DNA from: an uncultured Aeromonadales bacterium
GTDB taxonomy: Bacteria > Pseudomonadota > Gammaproteobacteria > Enterobacterales > Succinivibrionaceae
Direction of reading: 5' to 3'
DNA length: 59,810 nt
Assembly: GCA_902782145.1 (NCBI GenBank)
Contig: CACZLZ010000012.1
Location: 1-59,810, forward strand
The notes under the pieces are model-generated. The model saw only the letters and a program-made list of their open reading frames with translations. It was not told the origin of the DNA and ran no database searches. Position 1 is the first letter of the stretch, and the number at the start of each line of letters is the position of its first letter. Made by a program: the position numbers and the translations under genes. This document shows positions 8,155 through 17,822 of this stretch, one piece after another.

Positions 8155-9924
8155 TCAGCAGCACTGTCCGCAGTACACGCAGACCGATCCCGCAAAAACC
8201 ATGGCATAGGATCTGATCTGCCGATCCCTGAATTCCAGTGCCGTTCGGTAGCCAGTCAGCTGCCGGACAGCCTCGTTTTTCAGTTCTTCTATGAATGCGG
8301 ATGTGGCCCGTGACTTGGCCGCATACTTCAGTTCCACCAGATAGATGCACTCACTGCTCTTGCCTTTGTTGACGGTAATAACCAGATCGGCATAGCACTC
8401 ACCCTCACCGGGAACCCTGATGGATTTCTGGATCTCAGCATAGATCCCCCTGACAGTACTGAGCTTGGCATGAAGCACAAGGTTCAAAGCCATTTCACTC
8501 ATGTGGGTAAGCACCTGACTGGTGAAAATGCTGCACAAAAACTCCGTGCAGGAGCTGGCAAAGCCCGAAAGATCATCTGCCGTCTCCAGCAGAGACGACA
8601 CATCAATTGAATAATCCATGAACTGGGAACTGGGCTTCAGACGCAGATCCACCGTGCACTGGGCAAAAAGTTTTGCCATGAAGATATTCGGAACTTTCAA
8701 GAACAGACCGTCACTGCTGGATCTGCGGGGATCAATAGTGAGATACCCCATGTAAAACAGCATCGACAAAAACTGAACTTCGTCATATCTGTCGGTTTTA
8801 TTCAGATTGATATTCTGGGAAAGCTTCTCAAGAAAGAAAGGATCACCGCTGAGATAGGTATCCGTGACACTTTCTGCAAGGCCGTCCTCAGCCAGATCAA
8901 AAAGCTGCCTCAACTTCAAGCCATCCTGATCTGATGCCGGATCGGTGTATTTTTCAGGAGGCAGAAATTCCCCTGCCTTCTGGAGTTCAATCAGATAAAA
9001 CAGGCACATGGATGAGTTATAAACAGTGTTTTCCGCAAACCGGCTGAAACAGAAGCCGTCATATACAGGCTTCATCCTGGATATAACCTCATCGGCGGTC
9101 ATGCCAATCCGAGGCAGATCCACAAGCTGAGGCACAATCTTTTGCAGTTCAGTTTCAGTAAAGCCGGCATATTCGTTCAAATGTTTGTCCGTGGTCACAT
9201 TAAGTGAGATGTTAAACCCTGATGTCAGGGAATCAAGGGACACTGACGACACACCCGTGATAAAAGTTTTGGCGATATACCCGGCATCGGCTGCCGCGGC
9301 CTTCACAGCGGCATAAAAAGCTTTCAGGAGCCCGCCGTCGCCGGTGATCGTCTTAAACAGGCTCAAGTCCTGGGAAAGGATGTTGTTGGCAAAATTGTCA
9401 TATTCATCAATCATCAGATACAGTCTGCCGCTCGCAGAATAACTGCCATAAGCCGCAACAAAATTGTTAAGCAGCGTAACCGCATCCGATCGGTCGATCT
9501 CGTCATAAGCAAAGGCAAAATCAGGATACCTTCTTTTAAAGTCCTTTATGCCAAAAGACACCGCTGAAAAAAAGCTGCTGTACATAACCGAACTGTTATG
9601 TGGATCAACCCTTGAAAAGTCCAGTACAAGCACATGATAAGTGTTATGGCTGGGCAGATTTTTAAGGTAAATATCCGTTCCGGCAAACAGTTCGTCATAC
9701 TGGTCTTTGTATGAGATGTCATAGAAACATTTGAGCATCTGCACGAAAGTGCTCTTCCCAAAACGCCTGGGACGCAGGAGCACCGGATAAACAGTCATGG
9801 CATCGCTTTCGAGGATCTCGATCATCCGGCTTTTGTCCACCAGGGCAAGGTTTCGGCGCCTGATGCTTTCAAAGGTGACCTGGCCGTAGGGAGACTTCAG
9901 CAACTGGTTTTCACTATCTGACAC
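8155..9924 (-). CDS. AAA-ATPase-like / PD-(D/E)XK nuclease-like protein
   Basis: A 589-residue protein of the AAA-ATPase-like plus PDDEXK_9 architecture found in many copies in anaerobic gut bacteria. The N-terminal domain carries a P-loop RRFGKST (residues 53-59) and a Walker B LYLMIDEYDN; the C-terminal domain has the nuclease-type pattern YADLVITVN followed by YLVELKY (the D and E-x-K of PD-(D/E)XK). The biological role of the family is not established; mobile or defence functions have been suggested. The start is GTG at 9924 with AGGAG six bases upstream. It is monocistronic, with slightly lower GC than its neighbours but still with frequent GATC. Confidence 0.88.
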   Translation of the reverse strand: MSDSENQLLKSPYGQVTFESIRRRNLALVDKSRMIEILESDAMTVYPVLLRPRRFGKSTFVQMLKCFYDISYKDQYDELFAGTDIYLKNLPSHNTYHVLVLDFSRVDPHNSSVMYSSFFSAVSFGIKDFKRRYPDFAFAYDEIDRSDAVTLLNNFVAAYGSYSASGRLYLMIDEYDNFANNILSQDLSLFKTITGDGGLLKAFYAAVKAAAADAGYIAKTFITGVSSVSLDSLTSGFNISLNVTTDKHLNEYAGFTETELQKIVPQLVDLPRIGMTADEVISRMKPVYDGFCFSRFAENTVYNSSMCLFYLIELQKAGEFLPPEKYTDPASDQDGLKLRQLFDLAEDGLAESVTDTYLSGDPFFLEKLSQNINLNKTDRYDEVQFLSMLFYMGYLTIDPRRSSSDGLFLKVPNIFMAKLFAQCTVDLRLKPSSQFMDYSIDVSSLLETADDLSGFASSCTEFLCSIFTSQVLTHMSEMALNLVLHAKLSTVRGIYAEIQKSIRVPGEGECYADLVITVNKGKSSECIYLVELKYAAKSRATSAFIEELKNEAVRQLTGYRTALEFRDRQIRSYAMVFAGSVCVYCGQCC

Positions 9925-10077
9925 GTAGGCTCCTGCTCTTCAAGGATCTGCTCCAGGGATGACTTTCCAGTCCCCGGCCCGTATGTTCACTGTTCAGGGA
10001 TGCTCCGCTAGCAGTCACATCCCCAGGATCCGTAGTTTGCGGCGGCTGCCTACGGCGGTCAACTGGTAGCAACCGCA

Positions 10078-10107
10078 GATCCGGGATCGGGGATCGGGGA
10101 TCGGGTG
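10078..10107. repeat. Short GGGATCGG tandem repeat
   Basis: About three direct copies of GGGATCGG in the 212-base gap between the ATPase-like gene and the next minus-strand gene. An imperfect hairpin CCGTAG...CTACGG lies just before it (about 10030-10055). No U-tract is present, so I do not call it a terminator. Confidence 0.5.
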
Positions 10108-10136
10108 AAGCACCCCTCACGTCACGGCATCCGACC

Positions 10137-10637
10137 TCACGGCTCCCTGAACTCCCCCTTCTCGATCATCTTCTCCCGGGCCAGATCATGCATCCGCACC
10201 AGTTCCGGATCTCCAGTGAACATGAACTCGTCCGCATGGGCATAGGCAAACCGGTAGTTGCCCTCATCCAGATAACGCCGGATCCCCCGGAGAATAAACT
10301 CCCGGTTTTCCTGGTAGCGTTTGAGGGCCGCCTTCCGCTGATGCTCCAGCACATCCTGGCGGGCAAGGGCCGAAGTGTCCACCAAGGGATCGCCCACAGC
10401 GCTCCGGTACCAGCCATACAGGGGAAACACCAGCAGGGAAAGCACCGCCAGTGCCCGGAAGATCTCCTTCAGAACCGAGGATCGGCCGAAGATCATGTAG
10501 AAAGTGTTGGGCAGCAGGAACAGGGATGCGGCTATCATGCACAGAGCCAGGGGAATATAGTAGAACAGGGTAAGGATCCCTGACCACAGCAGCACAATGC
10601 CCAGAATGCGGCACATTTCCGTCAGGAAGAGCACCAT
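10137..10637 (-). CDS. Hypothetical membrane protein, 166 residues
   Basis: Not recognised. Residues about 7-30, 28-48 and 60-77 form two or three hydrophobic membrane segments; the remainder is a soluble, charged, mostly helical C-terminal region (LARQDVLEHQRKAALKRYQE onward) probably on one face of the membrane. The ATG at 10637 has AGGAGG six bases upstream, which makes the start reliable. It is monocistronic, and neighbours give no functional hint. Confidence 0.7.
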   Translation of the reverse strand: MVLFLTEMCRILGIVLLWSGILTLFYYIPLALCMIAASLFLLPNTFYMIFGRSSVLKEIFRALAVLSLLVFPLYGWYRSAVGDPLVDTSALARQDVLEHQRKAALKRYQENREFILRGIRRYLDEGNYRFAYAHADEFMFTGDPELVRMHDLAREKMIEKGEFREP

Positions 10638-11337
10638 GAATAACCTCCTGGTTCAGCGGGAAACCGGCGGGGGTATCTGTTGGAGTAACCAAAGGAGCGT
10701 TCCCGCCGCCACTTCATCAAGTGGCACCTGCGATCATAAGCCCCGGCGCGGGAAAGTGACAGTCCCTGGTGGCGTTATGGGGAGGTGGATCCCGTTCCAG
10801 GATCCCAACAGGTTCATGACCAGGTTCCCGACAGGGATCCGCCCATGGGAACTGTTCCATTCTTTTTGTAGGATATTTGCCATATCCTTGTAAGCCATCT
10901 CTCTGACTTTTTGTAGGCATGTTAAGCATAGAGACAGGATAACACCTTGATTTTACTGACTTTTCCACCTCTCTCAACCCCTGTGAGACATCACTAAGGC
11001 CAGGATCCGGGGGTTGTTTTGGATCCGGTTTGATCTACAATAATCAGTGTTGCAGGGACGCAATATCAACAAGGATGTTGATTCTTCAGGGACTGAAGAG
11101 ACCGCATTTGGGATTGGCGGGATTACAGATGAGTTTTGGGTATGAGGGGAAAACACGGATGTTTTCTCCTTTTCGTTTTTCAGGACGGCAGTTTTCCCGG
11201 ACTCCATCGTTCAGGATCAGCCTCCAGCCATCCTGGGATCCGGCTTTTGCCTCCTCTGCCCTGTCCTCCATCCCCTCACCTTTCTTTTCCAGGATGTCAT
11301 CTCTTCTGCATGGCATCCCCAGCAGGAACACTCTCCG
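10638..11337. other. Gene-free 700-base interval
   Basis: No frame here has family character or a good ribosome-binding site. A plus-strand promoter-like pair TTGTTT (11014-11019) and TACAAT (11036-11041) is spaced by 16 bases and could drive the gene at 11338 from about 300 bases away. Base composition around 10860-10980 is more AT-rich than the background, perhaps a decayed gene. Confidence 0.3.
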
Positions 11338-11841
11338 TTGATCAAGGGCTCCACCCACTTTCTCGCCCGGGCCGCCGTGATCCTCGTCATTGCCGCAGGG
11401 TTGCTGGCCATTGTCTGGTACCAGGAGAACCGGGATGATCCCCGGGTGATCCAGGCGGTGGAATCATTCTGGCTGGCTCATCTCTATGCCACCGACAGCA
11501 CCGGCTGCCTGGACAGCAGTGCCCTGGCCGCCACTGCCGACAGCCTGACCCGGATCTTCAGCCCGCCCCGGATCGAAGGCCCCGCTGAGCTGGTGTCCGT
11601 CACCCCCGGCTCCTCCTGCGCCATCGTCTTCACCTATGTCTTCCCCACTCCCTCCGGCACCGCCGCAGCCTTGGAGCATCAGCAGGATCTCCGGGAACTC
11701 CAGAAGATGAAATTCTGCGGCAGCAGCCTGGATCGCCAGCGCCTGCAGCACATCCGCTCCTACGACTTCATCTACCTTTCCGGCAACCGGCAGGTTCTGA
11801 GTTTCAGCCTGATCAGTGACGACTGCGCCGGATTTCTCTGA
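11338..11841 (+). CDS. Membrane-anchored protein, shares a C-terminal domain with the next gene
   Basis: A 167-residue protein with an N-terminal hydrophobic anchor (about residues 9-26, LARAAVILVIAAGLLAIVWY) and an exported remainder with cysteines near positions 55, 91, 125 and 162. The last about 70 residues (FTYVF ... KFCGSSL ... YDFIYLSGNR ... SDDCAGF) align by eye with the end of the protein at 12082. The start is a TTG at 11338 with AGGAA about ten bases upstream; no in-frame ATG gives a better start, so the exact start is uncertain. I do not recognise the family. Confidence 0.6.
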   Translation: MIKGSTHFLARAAVILVIAAGLLAIVWYQENRDDPRVIQAVESFWLAHLYATDSTGCLDSSALAATADSLTRIFSPPRIEGPAELVSVTPGSSCAIVFTYVFPTPSGTAAALEHQQDLRELQKMKFCGSSLDRQRLQHIRSYDFIYLSGNRQVLSFSLISDDCAGFL

Positions 11842-12081
11842 TCCCTGTCCCCTTTTTCCTCATTTTGCTGAGGCAGTGCGCAAACATTGACCGTTCATTT
11901 CCGTTAAACTGATCCTGTCAGGGGAAAGGGGGAACATATCCCCGGAAAATCCGTCAAACTACGGGGGTCACGGTGTGGCGCCCGGCGTCAGCCCGGCTGA
12001 CCAGACCGTCCCCTGCCGGGGCACCGTCCAGCCGCCACAGGCTCCGGCATTATGGGAGCATCCGTCTGAGGGAGCGGACAA

Positions 12082-12951
12082 TTGAAGAGAAAAAAGAAAC
12101 TTGCGCTGCTGACCGCCTTTCTGGGGATCGGCATCGGAGTGGGCATGGGGATCGCCTCCTTTGCCGGACTCCACCGGGATCATGCCCGGAACACCGGAAA
12201 CGAGATTGCCATCGGCTATGAGGAAGACTCCGACGGTCCCGTCATGGCGGAGGAAGATTTCGATGACGAACTCATCATTGACTCCGGAGAACTCCTGCCT
12301 GCGGCACCCCTGGATGAGTCCGTAACCACCACCACTCCCCCGTCCGGGAATGATACCCGGAAGAGCCGGGCCGCCACCCAGACCGCAGCGGTTGCTGCAC
12401 CTGCGACCGCCTCCCCGGCGCCATCACCGCAGCAAGCCGCAGCCCCAGCCGCCGGGAATGAGGACAGCACCAAAGCCGGTTCCTCCCAGGAGACTGCCCC
12501 GGCGCCTTCCGGTACTACCGGCACCGCCGCCAGGACCGCCTCTGCCTCTGCCCCCGCCACTCAGACCGCTCCTGAGACCCCGCCGGCGGGCACAGCGGAT
12601 AAACCGGCCGAGATCTCCCCAGAAAAGGTGGCAGAGGAGTACCGGCGCCGGCTGCCCATCAAGGTGGGCAAGTTCCAGACCTTGACGGATTTCACCTACA
12701 GCCGGAAGGAAGGCTTCACCTACCACATCAGAACCACCCGGGAGGACATCACCTCCCGAATGCGGGAATCCCTGCCGGAATACGCCTGCGGCAACCGCCA
12801 GGTGCAGATCTTCATGCAGTATGCGGAAAAAGTGAACTTCAGGTTCCTGAACGCCACCGACGCCCATATCAGCACCGTGTCCATTCCCCGGTCCCAGTGC
12901 ACTGCCCTGCTCAGGAAAAAGGAGGCCGGCGCAGGATCCGGCAGATCCTGA
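12082..12951 (+). CDS. Membrane-anchored protein with Ala/Pro/Thr linker
   Basis: A 289-residue protein. Residues about 8-28 (ALLTAFLGIGIGVGMGIASF) form a signal anchor after a KRKKK cluster; an acidic stretch and a long Ala/Pro/Thr/Ser-rich linker (about 85-180) follow, then a compact C-terminal domain (about 190-280) containing FTYHIRTT, EYACGNRQVQ, VNFRFLN and RSQCTAL. This domain matches that of the 11338 protein in order and spacing, including two Cys that could form a disulfide. The start is TTG at 12082 with GGGAG eight bases before. The plan suggests a periplasmic domain held away from the inner membrane; function unknown. Confidence 0.65.
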   Translation: MKRKKKLALLTAFLGIGIGVGMGIASFAGLHRDHARNTGNEIAIGYEEDSDGPVMAEEDFDDELIIDSGELLPAAPLDESVTTTTPPSGNDTRKSRAATQTAAVAAPATASPAPSPQQAAAPAAGNEDSTKAGSSQETAPAPSGTTGTAARTASASAPATQTAPETPPAGTADKPAEISPEKVAEEYRRRLPIKVGKFQTLTDFTYSRKEGFTYHIRTTREDITSRMRESLPEYACGNRQVQIFMQYAEKVNFRFLNATDAHISTVSIPRSQCTALLRKKEAGAGSGRS

Positions 12952-12984
12952 TCCCCCGGGATCCGCCGCCCGCCTGCCGCACTT

Positions 12985-13926
12985 ATGGAAAGCAGCTTCC
13001 TGAACCTCCCCCCCAAGATCCCCCTGTCACGCAAGGGGGACTTCTCACTGCTCAAGAACCGGGAACTCACCTACTCCAGCCGCTCCCTGCGATCGGTGAA
13101 ATTCACCCTGATCATACTGGTGGTCCTGATGATCGTGGTGGCGGCGGGATCCACCGCCTTCATGATCTCCTCCGGAGATATCCGGGAAACCAACACCCAG
13201 GCCATAACCCAGATGATCTGCCTCTGGGTGTTTCCCATGATCATCTACTCGTATTTCTCCTGGCTGCACCTGACCCGTTCCCGCTACCGGGTGTCGGTGT
13301 CCGAGGAGGGCATAACCTATCAGCGGATCCGCAGCACGGAATTCATTCCCCACTCAGAGATCATGGCGGCCCTGGGCTCCAAGCCGGTGCTCCGGAACCG
13401 GGTGGGGGTATGGCTGCCCACCAGAAGGAAGCTGCGCATTCTCCTGTCCGAGGTGGACACTCTTCCCGGCCGTCCTTTCATCGAGGATATCCTGGCCTTC
13501 TATGACGTCCCCATGCCCCGGGATCCCTACGGCACCGATCGGAACACCTTCTCCGCCCTGGGCATGTCCCTGCTTTTCGTGGTGGCCCCCATGTTTGTCT
13601 GGTCAGGCTACCTCAACGCCAACATCCGGGCCCTGAACCACAGCCTCTATATCGCAGGCTTTGTGATCCTGGCGGGAGTGATCCTGCTGATGATGTCCAA
13701 TCACACCACCCGCGCCTTCCGGAATGATCCGGAAATGGAGGAGGATGATGACTTCATCTATGAGGATGAGTTTCCGGATCCTGAAGACGACGGCGACGGG
13801 GAGCAGGAGATCCCGCCAGGGCAGACTGGTCGTGATGACATCTCCGGGAATGGGAATGGGAATGGGAATGGGAATGGGAATGGGAACGGGAATGGGAACG
13901 GGAACAGGAACGAGACCGGCTCCTGA
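12985..13926 (+). CDS. Membrane protein with acidic tail and Gly-Asn repeat
   Basis: A 313-residue protein with two N-terminal membrane segments (about 39-60 and 72-90), a cytoplasmic domain with YRVSVSEEGITYQRI and STEFIPHSEI that resembles the YcxB-like/PH-like domains of small membrane proteins, then two more membrane segments (about 192-210 and 222-242), an acidic stretch (EMEEDDDFIYEDEFPD) and a C-terminal Gly-Asn repeat encoded by a hexanucleotide array. It follows the 12082 gene by 33 bases and is probably co-transcribed. Function unknown. Confidence 0.65.
   Translation: MESSFLNLPPKIPLSRKGDFSLLKNRELTYSSRSLRSVKFTLIILVVLMIVVAAGSTAFMISSGDIRETNTQAITQMICLWVFPMIIYSYFSWLHLTRSRYRVSVSEEGITYQRIRSTEFIPHSEIMAALGSKPVLRNRVGVWLPTRRKLRILLSEVDTLPGRPFIEDILAFYDVPMPRDPYGTDRNTFSALGMSLLFVVAPMFVWSGYLNANIRALNHSLYIAGFVILAGVILLMMSNHTTRAFRNDPEMEEDDDFIYEDEFPDPEDDGDGEQEIPPGQTGRDDISGNGNGNGNGNGNGNGNGNGNRNETGS
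13846..13911 (+). repeat. Hexanucleotide GGGAAY array
   Basis: Ten consecutive GGGAAT/GGGAAC units (13846-13905) plus one AGGAAC unit, in frame, encoding (Gly-Asn)n at the C-terminus of the membrane protein. Six-base units keep the frame, so copy-number change would lengthen or shorten the tail without truncating the protein. Confidence 0.9.
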
Positions 13927-14134
13927 GGCCGGATCAGCACTGGCGGTGAACCGCTGGCAAGGACTGGCTTTCCCCAGTTCCTGACATTCGGTCCGGTGCC
14001 ACCCCGGACAGGACGGTGCCACACGGCCGGCCGGTGGCTTCCCCCGTCCGCATCCCGCTGTCTTTTTCTCCCGGACTGATCACCCATCCCCACGCCTGTC
14101 CACATCACTTCCTATGCGCCGCACTGGAAGGCAT

Positions 14135-14170
14135 AAAAAAGGGACCGGACACATTGCATCCGATCCCTTG
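14135..14170 (-). terminator. Rho-independent terminator of transketolase
   Basis: On the minus strand AAGGGATCGGA pairs with TCCGGTCCCTT (one G-T wobble) around a short loop, followed by six T residues. It lies about 70 bases beyond the tkt stop. The remaining bases of the 13927-14239 gap hold nothing else I can support. Confidence 0.8.
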
Positions 14171-14239
14171 GGAACTGGGGTGGCAGTTCCCAATCTTCAG
14201 CTCCCCAATCCGGGACTTCCGTCCCGGAGAAAGGGCAAC

Positions 14240-16237
14240 TCACCGCCCTGCCAGCACCTCCCGGGCCCTGGAGGCGACATTCTCAGGGGTAAAGCCGAAC
14301 TCCCGGAAGAGTTCCTCCGCCGGGGCGGACTCGCCGAAGGTCTCCATGGAGATCACAGCACCCCCCAGACCGGTGTAGCGGTACCATCCGGAGCCAACGC
14401 CAGCCTCCACAGCAACCCTTGCAGTCACTGAAGGCGGCAGCACCTGATCTCGGTAGGATCTGTCCTGACGGTCAAACTCAAAGGTGTTGGGCATGGAGAC
14501 CACCCGGATCTTCCGGCCCTCGCCGGTGAGGATCTCAGCGGCCTTGACCGCCAGCTCCACCTCGGATCCGGTGGCAATGAAGATCAGATCCGGAGTGCCG
14601 TCACAGTCCTTGAGCACATAACCACCCCGGGCAATATCCGCCAGCTGACGGTCAGTGCGCTCCATCTGGGGCAACCCCTGGCGGGAGAAGATCAGGGAGG
14701 TGGGACCGTCCCGGCGCTCCACAGCCATCTTCCAGGCCACAGCGGACTCCACCTGGTCACAGGGGCGCCACACGCTCATGTTGGGGGTGATGCGCAGGGA
14801 CTCAATCTGCTCCACCGGCTGATGGGTGGGACCGTCCTCGCCCAGGCCGATGGAGTCATGAGTGTAGACGAAGATCACCGGCTGCTTCATCAGGGCCGCC
14901 ATGCGCACGGCATTCTTGGCATACTCCATGAACATCAGGAAGGTGGCGCCGTAGGGTCTGAAGCCACCATGAAGCATGATACCGTTCATGATGGCACTCA
15001 TGCCGAACTCCCGGACACCATAATGGATGTAGTTGCCCGAGGCGTCATCCGGGGTCACCGCCTGAGAGGACTTGTGCTTGGTCAGGTTGCTGGGGGCAAG
15101 ATCCGCCGATCCGCCCAGAAGCTCCGGCATAAGGGCGCCGCACACGTCCAGGACGTTCTGACTGGCCTTCCGGGTGGCCAGCTTGGCGGGGTTGTCCTGG
15201 AGACGGCGGATAAAGGCACTCATCTCCGTCTCCCAGTTTGCCGGCAGCTCACCCTTCATGCGCCGTGAGTACTCCGCTGCCAGTTCAGGGTATTCCTTGC
15301 GGTAGTTCTCAAAGAGCTCACTCCAGATGGCATACTCCTTCTCGCCGCTTTCCACGGCGTTCCACTCCTCGTAGTACTCCTCGGGGATCACGAAGGGAGG
15401 ATAGTTCCAGCCCAGGGCCTTCCGGGCAGCTTCCACGCCCTCGGCGCCCAGGGGGGAGCCGTGGACCTTGCTGGTGCCCTGGCCGGGGGAGCCGAAGCCG
15501 ATGACGGTGCGGCAGCAGATCAGAGTGGGATGCTCCTCGTCAGCCTGGGCCATTTCAATGGCCCGGGAAATGGCGATGGCATCATGGCCGTCAACCTTGA
15601 TCACCTGCCAGCCGTAGGCCACAAACCTGTCGGCGGTGTTCTCGGAGAACCAGCCCTGGGTCTTGCCGTCAATGGAGATCCCGTTGTCATCCCAGAAGGC
15701 GATGAGTTTGCCCAGTTTCAGGGTACCGGCCAGGGAGCAGGCCTCATGGGACACGCCCTCCATCAGGCAGCCGTCGCCCATGAACACATAGGTGTGGTGA
15801 TCCACCACAGGATAGTCGGGACGGTTGAACTGGGCGGCCAGGATCTTCTCTGCCAGGGCCATGCCCACAGCGTTGGTTATGCCCTGCCCCAGGGGTCCGG
15901 TGGTGGTCTCCACCCCGGGTGCGTAGCCATGCTCAGGATGGCCGGGGGTGCGGGAATGCAGCTGGCGGAAGTTCCGGATATCATCCATGGACAGATCATA
16001 GCCGGTCAGGTGCAGCAGGGAATAAAGGAGCATGGAGCCGTGGCCGTTGGAAAGCACAAAACGGTCCCGGTTGCACCAGTCGGGTCTCCGGGGGGCATGC
16101 TTCAGATAATGTCTCCACAGAACCTCGGCGATGTCAGCCATGCCCATGGGGGCTCCGGGATGTCCTGAATTAGCCTTCTGAATGGCGTCCATGCTGAGGG
16201 CGCGGATTGCGTTGGCCAGTTCCCTGCTTGAAAGCAT
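14240..16237 (-). CDS. tkt: Transketolase
   Basis: A 665-residue thiamine-diphosphate enzyme of the non-oxidative pentose phosphate pathway that moves two-carbon ketol units between sugar phosphates. It shows the N-terminal [34 protein letters not shown], the TPP motif beginning GDGCLMEG (D155) and ending near WDDN, and the pyrimidine-domain [19 protein letters not shown]. Length equals E. coli TktA (663). The start is the ATG at 16237, with CAGGAG upstream and the canonical N-terminus; 15 further in-frame residues upstream have no family match. An extended -10 box lies 32 bases upstream and a terminator downstream, so it is a single-gene unit. Confidence 0.97.
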   Translation of the reverse strand: MLSSRELANAIRALSMDAIQKANSGHPGAPMGMADIAEVLWRHYLKHAPRRPDWCNRDRFVLSNGHGSMLLYSLLHLTGYDLSMDDIRNFRQLHSRTPGHPEHGYAPGVETTTGPLGQGITNAVGMALAEKILAAQFNRPDYPVVDHHTYVFMGDGCLMEGVSHEACSLAGTLKLGKLIAFWDDNGISIDGKTQGWFSENTADRFVAYGWQVIKVDGHDAIAISRAIEMAQADEEHPTLICCRTVIGFGSPGQGTSKVHGSPLGAEGVEAARKALGWNYPPFVIPEEYYEEWNAVESGEKEYAIWSELFENYRKEYPELAAEYSRRMKGELPANWETEMSAFIRRLQDNPAKLATRKASQNVLDVCGALMPELLGGSADLAPSNLTKHKSSQAVTPDDASGNYIHYGVREFGMSAIMNGIMLHGGFRPYGATFLMFMEYAKNAVRMAALMKQPVIFVYTHDSIGLGEDGPTHQPVEQIESLRITPNMSVWRPCDQVESAVAWKMAVERRDGPTSLIFSRQGLPQMERTDRQLADIARGGYVLKDCDGTPDLIFIATGSEVELAVKAAEILTGEGRKIRVVSMPNTFEFDRQDRSYRDQVLPPSVTARVAVEAGVGSGWYRYTGLGGAVISMETFGESAPAEELFREFGFTPENVASRAREVLAGR

Positions 16238-16268
16238 CTGTAAACTCCTGCTGTAAAACTCGGGGCAG

Positions 16269-16277
16269 ATTTTAACA
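16269..16277 (-). promoter_or_regulatory. Extended -10 promoter for transketolase
   Basis: The minus strand reads TGTTAAAAT, an extended -10 box, ending 32 bases before the tkt ATG. No convincing -35 is present. The rest of 16238-16587 holds no gene I can support. Confidence 0.5.
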
Positions 16278-16587
16278 CACATGGCCCCGGATCAAGGCCA
16301 TTTTTCCCTGACCGCCCTCAAGGAATTTGAACTGGGCAGGACACCTGGTTCAGAAGCCGGATCCGGACATGGGGATCCGCCCGGATCTGCCCGGGGATCC
16401 GGCGGAGGATGGACTGGAGAAGCATGAGGCTCCCGGAGGCAGGAGCAGCAGAAAAGTGCGAAGCAGTGCCTTGGGGGAAAGGCGAGCAGGCAGGAAGGTA
16501 GGCGGTCAGTATTTGATCTGTTTCACGCTTTTGGCGGATGGTGGTAGGATCGGCACCGGTTTCACCTGCAACGGAAAATTTACTGAA

Positions 16588-16938
16588 ATGAACGTGTGGA
16601 TAGCCATTTTCCTGCTGATCAACAGCAACGTCATGATGTCCTTCGCCTGGTTCTCCCATCTGAAAACCCAGTCCGAATCCCCCCTGATCATTGCCATTCT
16701 CTCATCCTGGGGCATCGCCTTCCTGGAATACACCCTGATGGTGCCGGCGGTGCGCATGGCCAGCCAAACCCTCACCGTGTCCCAGATCAAGATCCTTCAG
16801 GAGGCCATCTCCCTGACGGTGTTCATTCCCTTCATGGTACTGTACATGAAGGAGAACTTCACCTGGGACTATGTCTGGGCCTGCCTGTGCATCCTGCTGG
16901 CGGTGTTCTTCATCTTCCGGGCCCGGCTTTTCTGCTAA
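16588..16938 (+). CDS. DUF486 family small membrane protein
   Basis: A 116-residue protein with four predicted membrane helices, matching the DUF486 group of small drug/metabolite-transporter-like proteins: FAWFSHLK, then ILSSWGIAFLEYTLMVPAVRM, QIKILQEAISLTVFIPFM and a last helix VWACLCILLAVFFIF. The EMNVW start at 16588 fits family length; ribosome-binding site is weak (GGAAAA about 11 bases upstream). Longer in-frame N-terminal extension has no family support. Substrate unknown. It converges on rsuA across an 18-base palindrome. Confidence 0.85.
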   Translation: MNVWIAIFLLINSNVMMSFAWFSHLKTQSESPLIIAILSSWGIAFLEYTLMVPAVRMASQTLTVSQIKILQEAISLTVFIPFMVLYMKENFTWDYVWACLCILLAVFFIFRARLFC

Positions 16939-16947
16939 GGCCCGCAT

Positions 16948-16965
16948 GATCCCCGGCCGGGGATC
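16948..16965. other. Perfect palindrome between convergent genes
   Basis: GATCCCCGGCCGGGGATC is an 18-base perfect palindrome 10 bases after the DUF486 stop and 14 bases before the rsuA stop. Right of it GGATCCTCAGAA is directly repeated. It could form a very stable hairpin acting on both transcripts, but there is no U-tract. Confidence 0.5.
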
Positions 16966-16979
16966 CTCAGAAGGGATCC

Positions 16980-17684
16980 TCAGAACAAAGCAATCTCCTC
17001 CGAGGTCAGGGCCCGGTGCTCCCCCGGGGCCAGGGCGGGATCCAGGCTGAGATCCCCGATGGCCAGGCGGTGGAGGGCGGCAACCTCGTTCCCGGCGGCG
17101 TGGATCATGCGCTTGATCTGATGGTACCTGCCCTCATGGATGGTCAGATCCAGCACCCGGTCAGCCACCCAGGAGACCTCAGCGGGGGCTGTGGGGCGCT
17201 TCTCACCCTGCAGCAGGATCCCCTGCCGGAGCATGGGCTCCAGATCCGGTGAGGGATCATGCTCCAAAGTCACCCGGTAGATCTTGCCGGTGTGATGCCG
17301 GGGCGAGGTGATCCGGTGGGACCACTGGCCGTCGGTGGTCACCAGCAGCAGTCCCGTGGTGTCAATGTCCAGCCGGCCCACACAGTGGCACTGCCCTGCC
17401 CCCCACTCATCGCTGAGCAGGGACATGATCACCGGATGGGCGGGATCGTCATTGGCGCACACATACCCGGCGGGCTTGTGGATCATGAAATACAGCTGAT
17501 CAAAGACCGTCAGTTCCAGATCCCGGAAAGACACCAGATCCCCCGGGGACACCTTCACGGCGGGATCCCGGATCGGCATCCCGTTCACCCCCGCCGCCCC
17601 GGCTCTGATCTCCTTCCCTGCGGCTGATCTGGAAAGTTCCAGGCATTCAGACACAAAGCGGTCAAGTCTCCTGCTCCCAGGCAT
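16980..17684 (-). CDS. rsuA: 16S rRNA pseudouridine(516) synthase RsuA
   Basis: A 234-residue RNA pseudouridine synthase. An S4-like N-terminal domain (RLDRFVSECLELSRSAAGKE, residues 6-25) precedes the catalytic domain, whose motif GRLDIDTTGLLLVT contains the catalytic Asp; GRYHQIKRM follows. The GRLDIDTTGLLL and LGLEV-side organisation and length (E. coli 231) fit RsuA rather than RluB/E/F. I chose the ATG at 17684, with GGGGG about eight bases upstream; an in-frame TTG six codons earlier is the alternative. The 17685-17822 gap has no evident signals. Confidence 0.88.
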   Translation of the reverse strand: MPGSRRLDRFVSECLELSRSAAGKEIRAGAAGVNGMPIRDPAVKVSPGDLVSFRDLELTVFDQLYFMIHKPAGYVCANDDPAHPVIMSLLSDEWGAGQCHCVGRLDIDTTGLLLVTTDGQWSHRITSPRHHTGKIYRVTLEHDPSPDLEPMLRQGILLQGEKRPTAPAEVSWVADRVLDLTIHEGRYHQIKRMIHAAGNEVAALHRLAIGDLSLDPALAPGEHRALTSEEIALF

Positions 17685-17822
17685 GCTCCTGTCCCCCTTC
17701 AATCAAAACTTCAACCCAAACTCCAGCCAGAGCCCGCACCCTGGCCTCGCACCGGTTACCGGAGATCGCCGGCGGCACCCCTTCCGGATCGCTACTGGAT
17801 CTGCCCGACGCCGGGCGCCGAT

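Noticed and set aside
10078-10107. CRISPR-like array
   Set aside because: Only three 8-base units without spacers. No CRISPR repeats were seen anywhere in the window.
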